This document shows, piece after piece, positions 1-6,937 of a DNA stretch of 11,061 bases. The notes under the pieces are model-generated. The model was given only the letters and a program-made list of their open reading frames with translations, was not told the origin of the DNA and ran no database searches. The translations under genes were made by a program, and so were the position numbers. Position 1 is the first letter of the stretch; each line of letters begins with the position of its first letter. Source of the stretch: Nitrososphaerota archaeon (lineage in GTDB: Archaea > Thermoproteota > Nitrososphaeria > Nitrososphaerales > UBA183); the NCBI GenBank assembly GCA_027886925.1, contig JAPCJN010000069.1, positions 1 through 11,061 on the forward strand, read 5' to 3'.

Positions 1-7
1 TGTCAGG

Positions 8-487
8 GTGATAATGAGGACATCAACTGAAGACATCGAGGTAGGAGACCTGCTGATCAACAAGGCAAAGGAAGGGGACAGGTTGGAGATGCCCCGCTGG
101 GTCGCAGAGGAGCTGGCAGACCTCAACCTCGCGGAGACGCAGGAAGAACCCTTCGAAGTGGAGATCTACAAGGCGCTGACAAGGGAGAAGATACTCCCCG
201 CTCTCCAGCTCTCGCCGATGGAACCAAGCTTCTATCTGCGCATGCGCAGAAGGCTCTCGGTCATCAGGTCGGGCGTGGAGAAGGGGAAATACAAGAGAGA
301 AGACTATGAAAAGCTAAGGACTACCAGCTACGACCTGATTGGAAGACGCTTGAGCAAACTCCTCTCGATGAGCTCGTCGGCCAACGTCCAGACGTTCGCG
401 GACAAGATCACGCCTGAGGAGAAGGTCTTCTTCTCCACGTGCAGTTCGATCTCTGGCGAATGGAAGAAGGCGCTCCTGGGAGAATAA
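8..487 (+). CDS. gins23: GINS complex subunit, Gins23-like
   Basis: Probable archaeal GINS subunit of the Gins23 (Psf2/Psf3-like) type. GINS bridges MCM and Cdc45/RecJ in the replicative CMG helicase. The short N-terminal part (about residues 8-45, with GDRLEMPRWVAEELADLNL) resembles the small beta-rich GINS B domain. The rest is helical and charged, as in the A domain. This B-then-A order is the Gins23 arrangement; Gins51 has A then B. The length of 159 aa is usual. The call rests on this weak motif plus location: mcm starts 24 bases after the stop, and gins23-mcm pairing is known from Sulfolobus. The start is uncertain: GTG at 8 or ATG at 14. The frame is open to the window edge, so the gene may begin further upstream. 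A GGTGAT stretch (7-12) lies too close to the ATG to be a normal Shine-Dalgarno site. Confidence 0.75.
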   Translation: MIMRTSTEDIEVGDLLINKAKEGDRLEMPRWVAEELADLNLAETQEEPFEVEIYKALTREKILPALQLSPMEPSFYLRMRRRLSVIRSGVEKGKYKREDYEKLRTTSYDLIGRRLSKLLSMSSSANVQTFADKITPEEKVFFSTCSSISGEWKKALLGE

Positions 488-511
488 TAGCGGGAAACGA
501 GTGGTCCATGC

Positions 512-2560
512 ATGGCAGTGTTGACTAGGGGGCTGTCAGAACTCTTCGAGGAATTCCTACGGAGCTATGAGGACAAGGACGGGGAGCGCAAGTACCAGGT
601 CCTGCTCGCGCAGCTTGCAGCCTCGGGAAGGAAATCGATAATCATCGACTACGAAGACATGATCCACTACAACACTGACCTTGCAGAGAGCCTGCTCAAG
701 GACCCAGACAAGGCCCTCAGGGAATTCAAGCTGGCGACCTTCGAGGTCCTCAGCACAGAGAATCCCGTATACGCAGGGGAGGTCAAGCAAGACCTCATCG
801 TCAGGATCCGCGGGGTCACCGACAGGGTGCCTCTCCGCAAGGTTGACACGTCGCACCTCGACAAGATGATCGCCTTCGCAGGAATGGTGATCCGCACCTC
901 AGAGCTGAGGCCTCTCCTTGTAGACGCGGCCTTCGTGTGCCCAAACGGGCACACGACCAAGCTCCTGCAGGAAGGTCCGAGCATCAAGAAACCGCTAAAG
1001 TGCGAGAGCTGCGACGAGACGAGGAACCTCGAGCTCTACCAGAAGGAGAGCGCGTTCATCGACAGCCAGATATTGAGGGTTCAGGAGCTGCCGGAGGAGC
1101 TCCCCCCAGGCCAGCTGCCGCGCTTCTTCGACGTCGACGTGGAAGGAGACATCGTCAACACCGCACGGCCAGGCGACAGGGCCATCATGACGGGAATAGT
1201 GAGGGCCGAGCAGGATTTCACGCTCGGGCAACCCCGAAGCAGGTCGTTCCGGTCGAAGATAGACAGCAACTACATCGAGGTCGTCGGGAAGGAGCCCAGT
1301 CAGATACACATAACCAAGGAAGACGAGGCGATCATCAAGAGCATAGCCACCGGGCCCGATGCCTACCTGAAGCTTATCAAGTCGATAGCGCCCGCGATTC
1401 TCGGACTGGACGCGGTGAAGGAGGCGGTGCTCCTCCTGCTCGTGGGAGGACCGATGACCCTGCTTCCTGACGGGACGAAGCTCAGGGGGGACATCAACGT
1501 GTTCCTCGTAGGAGACCCCGGCGTCGCCAAGTCGGAGATGCTCAAGTTCGCAGCGCAGGTCGCTCCGCGAGGCCTGTTCGCGTCGGGAAGGGGCTCTACT
1601 GCGGCTGGCCTTTCGGCTGCTGTGATTCGAGAAAAGAACACCCTCATGCTAGAGGCAGGTGTGGTCGTATTAGCTGACCAGGGTATCGCCTGCATCGACG
1701 AGTTCGACAAGATGAAGGCTGAGGACAGGAGCGCCCTGCACGAACAGATGGAGCAGGGGACCGTGACGATTGCCAAGGGAGGGATCTACGCGACCTTGAA
1801 CGCAAGGACCGCGATCCTTGCGGCGACGAACCCCATACTGGGAAAATACAACCCGTACCAGAATCTCATCGACAACATCAACCTCCCTATACCGCTCCTG
1901 ACCAGATTCGACCTGATTTTCGTGCTCAGAGACACGCCAGTTCCCGGCCAGGACGAGAAGCTCGCCACCCACATCCTCGACGTCCACAGGAAGAGGGCGT
2001 ACGTGGAAATGCCTCCCATCCAATTCGACCTCCTGAAGAAATACATCGCCTACGCGAAGAATATCTCGCCGGTCCTGACGATGGAGGCCGAGAACAGGAT
2101 CAAGGAATACTACCTGCAGCTCAGAAAGAACGTGACGGAGGGGTCGATAGGGGCGACGCCCAGGACGCTCGAGTCGCTGATCCGCCTAGCCAGCGCAAGG
2201 GCCAGGCTCCTCTTGAGGGACCAGGTCACGGAAGAAGACGCACTCGCCGCCACGGCCCTGATGAACAAGATGGTCGAGGACGTCCTCACCGACACTGGGA
2301 CAGGAACGAAAGGGGATTTTGGGATCCTGCTCGGCCAACCGGCCGGCGTGAGGGGGAAGCTCACGGTCGTCATGGACACGCTGAGGGCGCTCGAAGGCCC
2401 GGACAAGAAGCCCGTGGAGGCGAAGATCCTGAAGCAGGAGCTGCTGAGGACGAACAAGTTCGCCAACGAGGACGAGATCGACAAATCGATCCAGAAGATC
2501 GTCAGGGACGGCATAATCTTCGAGTCCAAGCCAGGGTTCTATAGAAGAGTGCAGGGATAG
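512..2560 (+). CDS. mcm: Replicative DNA helicase MCM
   Basis: Minichromosome maintenance protein, the hexameric 3'-5' helicase of archaeal replication forks. At 682 aa it is full length. The N-terminal domain (about 1-265) has a zinc-binding set C143, H147, C164, C167, a CxxxH/CxxC pattern. The AAA+ core (about 280-570) has Walker A GDPGVAKS (334-341), Walker B IDEFDKM (395-401), sensor 1 AATNP (437-441), arginine finger in LLTRFD (R465) and sensor 2 GATPRTLES (R551). The C-terminus (about 615-682) fits the usual MCM winged-helix domain. All catalytic residues are present, so it should be active. It lies 24 bases after the gins23-like gene and 18 bases before hel308. The ATG at 512 is taken as the start; an out-of-frame ATG at 508 is ignored. 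No clear Shine-Dalgarno site is visible, so translation may depend on coupling. Confidence 0.98.
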   Translation: MAVLTRGLSELFEEFLRSYEDKDGERKYQVLLAQLAASGRKSIIIDYEDMIHYNTDLAESLLKDPDKALREFKLATFEVLSTENPVYAGEVKQDLIVRIRGVTDRVPLRKVDTSHLDKMIAFAGMVIRTSELRPLLVDAAFVCPNGHTTKLLQEGPSIKKPLKCESCDETRNLELYQKESAFIDSQILRVQELPEELPPGQLPRFFDVDVEGDIVNTARPGDRAIMTGIVRAEQDFTLGQPRSRSFRSKIDSNYIEVVGKEPSQIHITKEDEAIIKSIATGPDAYLKLIKSIAPAILGLDAVKEAVLLLLVGGPMTLLPDGTKLRGDINVFLVGDPGVAKSEMLKFAAQVAPRGLFASGRGSTAAGLSAAVIREKNTLMLEAGVVVLADQGIACIDEFDKMKAEDRSALHEQMEQGTVTIAKGGIYATLNARTAILAATNPILGKYNPYQNLIDNINLPIPLLTRFDLIFVLRDTPVPGQDEKLATHILDVHRKRAYVEMPPIQFDLLKKYIAYAKNISPVLTMEAENRIKEYYLQLRKNVTEGSIGATPRTLESLIRLASARARLLLRDQVTEEDALAATALMNKMVEDVLTDTGTGTKGDFGILLGQPAGVRGKLTVVMDTLRALEGPDKKPVEAKILKQELLRTNKFANEDEIDKSIQKIVRDGIIFESKPGFYRRVQG

Positions 2561-2578
2561 ATAGAGAGAGAGCGAGCC

Positions 2579-4732
2579 ATGAGGGTCGCTGACCTCCCGC
2601 TGCCGGGAGAATTCACATCATTCTTGAATTCGCAGGGCTTCGTTGATCTCTATCCGCCACAAGCAGCGGCGGTGGACGCAGGGCTCCTCGACGGAAAGAA
2701 CCTGCTCGTCGCGAGCCCCACCGCGAGCGGCAAGACGCTGATTGCGACCTTGGCGGCGTACAAGAAGGTGGTCGAAGAGGGACGTAAGGTCGTGTACCTC
2801 AGCCCGCTCCGCGCTCTCGCCTCCGAGAAGTACTCCGAGTTCAAGAACCTGCTCGAGAGGTTCGGCGTGAAGTGCGTCATCTCCACCGGGGACTTCGACT
2901 CGGCGGGGGAGGCACTCGGCAGGTACGACCTGCTCGTCCTGACCAACGAGAAGTTCGATTCGCTACTGAGGCACGGGATAAACTGGCTTCCTGAGGTCGG
3001 TCTCTTCGTCTCCGACGAGGTCCATCTTGCGGGCAGCGGCGACAGAGGCCCCACGCTTGAGATGATACTCACGAAGGTGATCCACACCGGGGTGAGGGCG
3101 CAGCTGCTATCGCTCTCCGCGACCGTCAGCAACGCGGAGGAGATCGCGAAGTGGTTGAAATCTGACCTCCTCGAACTGACCTGGAGGCCTGTCCCTCTCA
3201 GAGAGGGAGTCTATGACCACGGGCGTGTCGTGTTCCAGGATATGCAGGGGGAGATCGAGACGGTCAGGTCGTCATATGGCGCGGCGATTGACGTCGCCAT
3301 CGACTCCATAGCAAACGGTGGTCAGTGCCTCATCTTCGCGTCGACGAGGCGGCGGGCTGTGAGCCTCGCGACGAAGGCGTCCGAGCTGACGCAGCGCCAT
3401 CTGGGCGAGTCGGAAAGGTTGGCCTGCAGGGAGGCGGCCAGAAGGATCCGCGACTCCGGGGAGGAGACGGGGTTGAGCAGGCTGCTTGCGGACCTGGTGG
3501 CGAGCGGGGCGGCGTTCCATCATGCGGGTCTGTCCCACGAGCACAGGAAGGTAGTCGAGGACTGCTACAGGGATAGGGCCATCAAGCTGCTCGCGAGCAC
3601 TCCGACGCTTGCTGCGGGCGTCAACCTCCCGGCGAGGCGGGTTGTGGTGGCCGACATATCGAGATATGACGGCGAGATCGGGATGAACTCCGCCATTTCG
3701 GTGCTCGAATACAGGCAGATGGCCGGGCGAGCCGGAAGACCCCAATACGACGACTATGGCGAGACAGTGATAGTCCCGCCGTCGACCTACAGCGCCGACG
3801 AGGTGATGAGGCACTACGTGGAATCAAGCCCCGAGCCCATAGAGTCGAGGCTAGGCGGCGAGAGGGGGATGCGTGTCCACCTGCTGGCGGTGATAGCGAG
3901 CAGGATCGGGGGGATATCAAGGGAGGAGGTCGACTCGATTTTCTCAAAGACCCTCCTCGCGGCCCAGACCGGCGCGGAAAGGGTCGCGAGGCATGTTAAC
4001 GAGGCGCTCGGCTACCTTTTCGCAGAGCAGCTAATCGTCGAGAAGGGGGGAGTCTTCCAAGCCACGGGCTTTGGGAAGAGGATCTCGACTCTATACATCG
4101 ACCCCGTGACGGGCGTCCTGTTTAGGAAGAACCTGAAGTCATTCGGCCCTGGAGACGACCACACGATCGAGCTCCTGCACCTGGTATCGAAGAGCCCGGA
4201 CTTCGAGCCCAAGTTCCCCAACAGGGAGAAGTACTCCCAGCAGGCATACGACTTCCTCGAGAAGAACAGGTCGTCCCTCGTGCGCTCCAACGGACCGAGG
4301 AGCTCTTCGTTCATGGAATACGAGGACTTGATGCAGGAGATCCGGACGATCATGGTCCTGGACTCCTGGATTGACGAGTGGAAGGAGGACGCCATCCTCG
4401 AGAAGCTCGGCGCCGAGCCTGGCGACCTTCATAGGGCGGTGGACAGCGCGGACTGGCTCCTCTATTGCCTCTCGGAGCTTTCGAAGCTCTTCGGCAAGTA
4501 CGACGTGATCAAGGAAGCGAACTTTCTCAGGAAGAGAGTGAACATGGGGGTGAAGGGAGAGCTGGTCGAGCTGACGCGGCTCCGCGGCATCGGCAGGGCG
4601 AGGGCGCGCTCCCTCTTTAGCTTCGGCTTCCACACGCTAAAGTCGATCAGGGAGGCCCCGGCCGAAAAACTGGCCCTGGTCGAAAAGATAGGACCGGTCT
4701 TGGCGCAGAGGATCAAGGACGACGCTGCCTGA
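2579..4732 (+). CDS. hel308: Ski2-family DNA helicase Hel308 (HelQ/PolQ-like)
   Basis: Superfamily 2 helicase of the archaeal Hel308 group. These enzymes unwind lagging-strand and forked DNA with 3'-5' polarity and act in restart of stalled forks. Visible motifs: Q-motif-like LYPPQ (24-28), Walker A ASPTASGKT (45-53), DEVH box (146-149), SAT (180-182), AFHHAGL (312-318), the TPTLAAGVNLPAR motif before residue 360, and motif VI QMAGRAGR (380-387). The C-terminus (about 665-717) carries a helix-hairpin-helix-like segment with LRGIGRARA and EKIGPVLAQR, as in Hel308 domain 5. The length of 717 aa is typical. The 18-base gap after mcm is a purine run without a clear Shine-Dalgarno site. Placement behind gins23 and mcm supports a replication-fork role. 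The alternative, an RNA-directed Ski2 helicase, is less likely given the C-terminal HhH and the context. Confidence 0.93.
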   Translation: MRVADLPLPGEFTSFLNSQGFVDLYPPQAAAVDAGLLDGKNLLVASPTASGKTLIATLAAYKKVVEEGRKVVYLSPLRALASEKYSEFKNLLERFGVKCVISTGDFDSAGEALGRYDLLVLTNEKFDSLLRHGINWLPEVGLFVSDEVHLAGSGDRGPTLEMILTKVIHTGVRAQLLSLSATVSNAEEIAKWLKSDLLELTWRPVPLREGVYDHGRVVFQDMQGEIETVRSSYGAAIDVAIDSIANGGQCLIFASTRRRAVSLATKASELTQRHLGESERLACREAARRIRDSGEETGLSRLLADLVASGAAFHHAGLSHEHRKVVEDCYRDRAIKLLASTPTLAAGVNLPARRVVVADISRYDGEIGMNSAISVLEYRQMAGRAGRPQYDDYGETVIVPPSTYSADEVMRHYVESSPEPIESRLGGERGMRVHLLAVIASRIGGISREEVDSIFSKTLLAAQTGAERVARHVNEALGYLFAEQLIVEKGGVFQATGFGKRISTLYIDPVTGVLFRKNLKSFGPGDDHTIELLHLVSKSPDFEPKFPNREKYSQQAYDFLEKNRSSLVRSNGPRSSSFMEYEDLMQEIRTIMVLDSWIDEWKEDAILEKLGAEPGDLHRAVDSADWLLYCLSELSKLFGKYDVIKEANFLRKRVNMGVKGELVELTRLRGIGRARARSLFSFGFHTLKSIREAPAEKLALVEKIGPVLAQRIKDDAA

Positions 4733-4740
4733 GGACGGAC

Positions 4741-4763
4741 GAGCGAGGGAGCGAGGGAGCGAG
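4741..4763 (+). repeat. Tandem octamer GAGCGAGG, nearly three copies
   Basis: Two perfect copies of GAGCGAGG and a third of seven bases fill most of the 34-base gap between hel308 and the asparagine-synthase-like gene, ending three bases before its TTG start. A related GAGCGAG string occurs in the mcm-hel308 gap (2570-2576). It could be a purine-rich leader or plain slippage; no function is shown. Confidence 0.8.
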
Positions 4764-4766
4764 AAG

Positions 4767-6023
4767 TTGCTCACGAACGGGTTTGCGATTTTCAAAGGCG
4801 AGAGCGCGCCTTCGCTCGCCAGGAGGGCGAGAGAGCGTGTCAGAAGGTACGCCACGCGCGTCTTGGTCGACGCAGGCGACGGATTCATCGATTTTGAGGG
4901 GGCGCGCCTTTCAGGCAAGCGCTCAGTCGCCCTGGCGTACTCGGTCGAGGGAGGAGGAAGGGACGGGGCTTTCCCCCTCGTTCACGGATTTGCCGACGGG
5001 ATCCATGGCGAGGACGGAGGCGGCACGCCCCCTGAGGGCGAGTTCTCCCTGGTCGGGAAGGAGAGGGGGGACGATTTCTTCGCTTACAGGGACGGACTAG
5101 GGACCAGAGGCCTCTGGGTCGTGCCGGCGAGAGTGCAGGGCGCCGGCTCGCTCGCGAGCGACCACAGGCTGTTGGGGGGGAGACGTCGACTGCTGCCTCC
5201 TGGGACGGCTTACCGGAAAGGTGTGATCAGAAGGGAAGGAAGGAATCTCGAGAAGACCTCACTCCCCGAGTCTTTCGAGGGCGCATCCAGGCGGCTCGCT
5301 ACCCTTGTGGACGAATCCGTGAGAAAGCGCGTGAAGGGAAGGAAGCGCGTCGCCGTCTCGTTCTCGGGCGGACTAGACAGCTCGATCCTGGCGATGGTAG
5401 CCTCGAAATACACGGAAGTAATCCTCTGTTCTGCCTACGCTCCCGGGTCCAGGGACGAGCGCCAGACGACCCGATCGGCAGAGCTGCTCGGTCTGAGGCT
5501 CGAGGCCGCTGTCATGCGGGAAGACGAGGTACTGGAGAGATCGAAGGGAATCGACCTGCCGTCCGACGAGGCCACCCTGATGGACAGGGCCCTTTGGTGC
5601 ATCTACTCCACGACCAGCGAGCTCGGAGGTCGCCAGGAGGCGCGGATGATCCTTCTGGGGCAGCTCGCGGACGAGCTGTTCGGCGGGTACAAGAAATACG
5701 CGGTCGCGGCGAGGGCTGACGGAGCGGAGGCAGCGGAGAAGATGATGAGCCAGGATGTCAGGGCGTGCGCAGACAAGGGCTTCCTCCGCGATGAGGCTGC
5801 ATGTTCGACATGGGCGGAGGCTAGGTTCCCTTTCGCCGAATCGAGCATCGCCTCCTTCGCAAAGGGATTGCCCTTGGACTACAAGATAAGGGACGGACAG
5901 AGGAAGGCGGTACTTCGCGCCGCGGCCCTGGAGCTCGGACTCCCGGAAGAGATCGCCAACGCCCCCAAAAAAGCGGCCCAGTTCAGCTCGGGCTTCGCGA
6001 AGCTGCTCAAGAACCACTACTAA
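4767..6023 (+). CDS. Asparagine-synthase-like ATP-pyrophosphatase with degenerate glutaminase half
   Basis: Protein of 418 aa whose C-terminal half (about 170-415) is an asparagine synthetase class B synthase domain. It has the PP-loop SFSGGLDSS (198-206), GQLADELFGGYKKY (298-311, the AsnB SDELFGGY counterpart) and a C-terminal RDGQRKAVLR...KKAAQFSSGF region (375-410), so it should adenylate a carboxylate. The N-terminal part keeps a trace of the class II glutaminase fold (EGEFSLVGKERGDDFFAYRDGLGTRGLW, about 90-117). It lacks the N-terminal catalytic Cys and is shorter than in true AsnB, so glutamine hydrolysis is unlikely. The enzyme may use free ammonia or another amine, and the substrate is unknown. 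Asparagine synthesis is only one possibility. The start is the TTG at 4767, the first start codon seen in this frame; this is not certain. It follows hel308 by 34 bases on the same strand and may be co-transcribed. Confidence 0.85.
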   Translation: MLTNGFAIFKGESAPSLARRARERVRRYATRVLVDAGDGFIDFEGARLSGKRSVALAYSVEGGGRDGAFPLVHGFADGIHGEDGGGTPPEGEFSLVGKERGDDFFAYRDGLGTRGLWVVPARVQGAGSLASDHRLLGGRRRLLPPGTAYRKGVIRREGRNLEKTSLPESFEGASRRLATLVDESVRKRVKGRKRVAVSFSGGLDSSILAMVASKYTEVILCSAYAPGSRDERQTTRSAELLGLRLEAAVMREDEVLERSKGIDLPSDEATLMDRALWCIYSTTSELGGRQEARMILLGQLADELFGGYKKYAVAARADGAEAAEKMMSQDVRACADKGFLRDEAACSTWAEARFPFAESSIASFAKGLPLDYKIRDGQRKAVLRAAALELGLPEEIANAPKKAAQFSSGFAKLLKNHY

Positions 6024-6033
6024 TCCTCCGACT

Positions 6034-6041
6034 CCTTTTAT
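6034..6041 (+). promoter_or_regulatory. TATA-like box, probable leaderless promoter
   Basis: The stretch CCTTTTAT sits in the 42 bases between the asparagine-synthase-like stop and the ATG at 6066. Its centre is about 28 bases upstream of that ATG, the usual TATA-to-start distance in archaea. Transcription would therefore begin at or within a few bases of the ATG, giving a leaderless mRNA. No Shine-Dalgarno sequence is seen there, which agrees. Confidence 0.55.
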
Positions 6042-6065
6042 CGCCGCGGATTGTCCCTAGGGACC

Positions 6066-6329
6066 ATGAGCCCAGAAGGACAACCAAAAGGCAAGCTGGT
6101 GGGATTCAAGCCGCTGCAAGAGGGATTCTGTTACTACTCGCTGGACGACGGGACCGTGCTAGGCGTGAAACCGGTGATGGTGAAAATCTTCAGGCTCCTC
6201 AACCAAGACGGGCGGCCAGCGAGCGGGCCGGACGGGGCCCCCGCCTACTTCTACCAGACGCAGAACGTCACTCAGGTCCTAAACCGCGACGAATACAAGA
6301 CGATGTCGAACCGCCAGCTGCAGGAATAG
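6066..6329 (+). CDS. Conserved-looking small protein of unknown function
   Basis: An 87-aa soluble protein that I do not recognise. It has no Cys pair, signal peptide or membrane segment; the single Cys lies in EGFCYYSL. The middle (YYSLDDGTVLGVKPVMVKIFRLL) looks like a small beta-barrel or beta-sandwich core with alternating hydrophobics. It is followed by a Gly/Pro loop (GRPASGPDGAPAYF) and a polar helical tail. The ATG at 6066 is preferred over the in-frame TTG at 6051 because it lies about 28 bases after the TATA-like box, fitting a leaderless transcript. The downstream methyltransferase begins 24 bases after the stop in the same frame, so the two genes are probably co-transcribed. Real-gene status is supported by promoter spacing and by the gene filling the gap between two clear genes. 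Confidence 0.7.
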   Translation: MSPEGQPKGKLVGFKPLQEGFCYYSLDDGTVLGVKPVMVKIFRLLNQDGRPASGPDGAPAYFYQTQNVTQVLNRDEYKTMSNRQLQE

Positions 6330-6353
6330 TCCCTACCATCCGAGACGGCCCCT

Positions 6354-6908
6354 TTGGACGTTCAAGCGGACAGGGCGAGATACCTCCCGGCGGAGGACAC
6401 GTATCTCCTGCGGGACGCGCTTCGGTCGTGCGCTGGGGAGGCCTGTCTGGAGATTGGGTTCGGGACGGCCACGGTGATATCAAGCGTTTCCGAGAAGTTC
6501 AGGTTGGCCGTCGGCACTGACATCATAGGTGTCCCGGAGGCGAAGCTCGCCCTCTCTTCGAAGGTCGACCTGGTCTTGAGCGACAGGGCCAAGTGCTTCA
6601 GGGACGCGTCGTTCGACCTGGTGTTCTTCAACCCACCCTACCTCCCAGCGGTGAAGGTCGAGGACAGGACGGTCGACGGAGGCCCTACAGGCGTCGAGGT
6701 CCCGATTTCCTTCCTCGAGGAGGCTTTGAGGGTCTTGAGGGGCGACGGTGCCATCACAGTCCTCCTCTCAGACAAGGGAGATCTCAAGGCGTTCGCGGAG
6801 CACTGCGAAGGAATGGGCCTTGTGGTCGAGCAGGTCTCCCAGAAGAGGATCTTCTACGAGACTCTTTTCGTGTTCAGGCTGAAAAGGCCGAGACCAACTG
6901 AAGGCTAA
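6354..6908 (+). CDS. HemK/PrmC-like N5-glutamine or related class I methyltransferase
   Basis: SAM-dependent methyltransferase of the short archaeal/eukaryotic HemK group (Mtq2-like), 184 aa. It carries the N-terminal YLPAEDTYLL signature (10-19), the SAM-binding glycine motif CLEIGFGTA (31-39), an acidic motif II GTDIIG (54-59) and the catalytic NPPY (93-96) that marks enzymes methylating amide or amino nitrogens. Family knowledge suggests methylation of the GGQ glutamine of release factor aRF1 with a Trm112-type partner, which is not in this window. The glycine motif is unusual, with GFGTA where GTGSG is common. The start is TTG at 6354: an in-frame stop lies 27 bases upstream and no ATG or GTG precedes the signature. 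There is no Shine-Dalgarno site or promoter of its own, so co-transcription with the 87-aa gene is likely. Confidence 0.87.
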   Translation: MDVQADRARYLPAEDTYLLRDALRSCAGEACLEIGFGTATVISSVSEKFRLAVGTDIIGVPEAKLALSSKVDLVLSDRAKCFRDASFDLVFFNPPYLPAVKVEDRTVDGGPTGVEVPISFLEEALRVLRGDGAITVLLSDKGDLKAFAEHCEGMGLVVEQVSQKRIFYETLFVFRLKRPRPTEG

Positions 6909-6926
6909 AATGCTCGTCTGCAGCGC

Positions 6927-6931
6927 GAGGT
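6927..6931 (+). promoter_or_regulatory. Shine-Dalgarno site deciding the propeller gene start
   Basis: GAGGT ends six bases before the ATG at 6938 and matches the core of the archaeal Shine-Dalgarno consensus. It supports the ATG over the adjoining in-frame TTG at 6935. A weak TATA-like CTAAAAT lies at 6905-6911. If it were used, transcription would begin near 6933 and exclude this site, so the gene more likely relies on read-through from the methyltransferase. Confidence 0.5.
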
Positions 6932-6937
6932 CCTTTG

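Noticed and set aside
937..1470. 177-codon open frame inside mcm on the same strand
   Set aside because: It overlaps the conserved MCM core in another frame, is rich in Arg/Gly/His from GC-rich codons, and has no recognisable domain.
3272..3814. 180-codon antisense open frame inside hel308
   Set aside because: It mirrors conserved helicase motifs V and VI on the other strand; the composition is that of a GC-rich shadow frame.
4741..4763. CRISPR or attachment-site reading of the octamer repeat
   Set aside because: The units are eight bases with no spacers, and no integrase, cas gene or tRNA is nearby.
5373..6017. 214-codon antisense open frame across the asparagine-synthase-like gene
   Set aside because: The sense frame holds clear PP-loop and DELFGGY motifs; the antisense product has no domain and no start context.
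6327..6329. Pyrrolysine-type recoding of the TAG between the 87-aa gene and the methyltransferase
   Set aside because: TAG ends several other genes here, including mcm, and no insertion element or pyl gene is visible.
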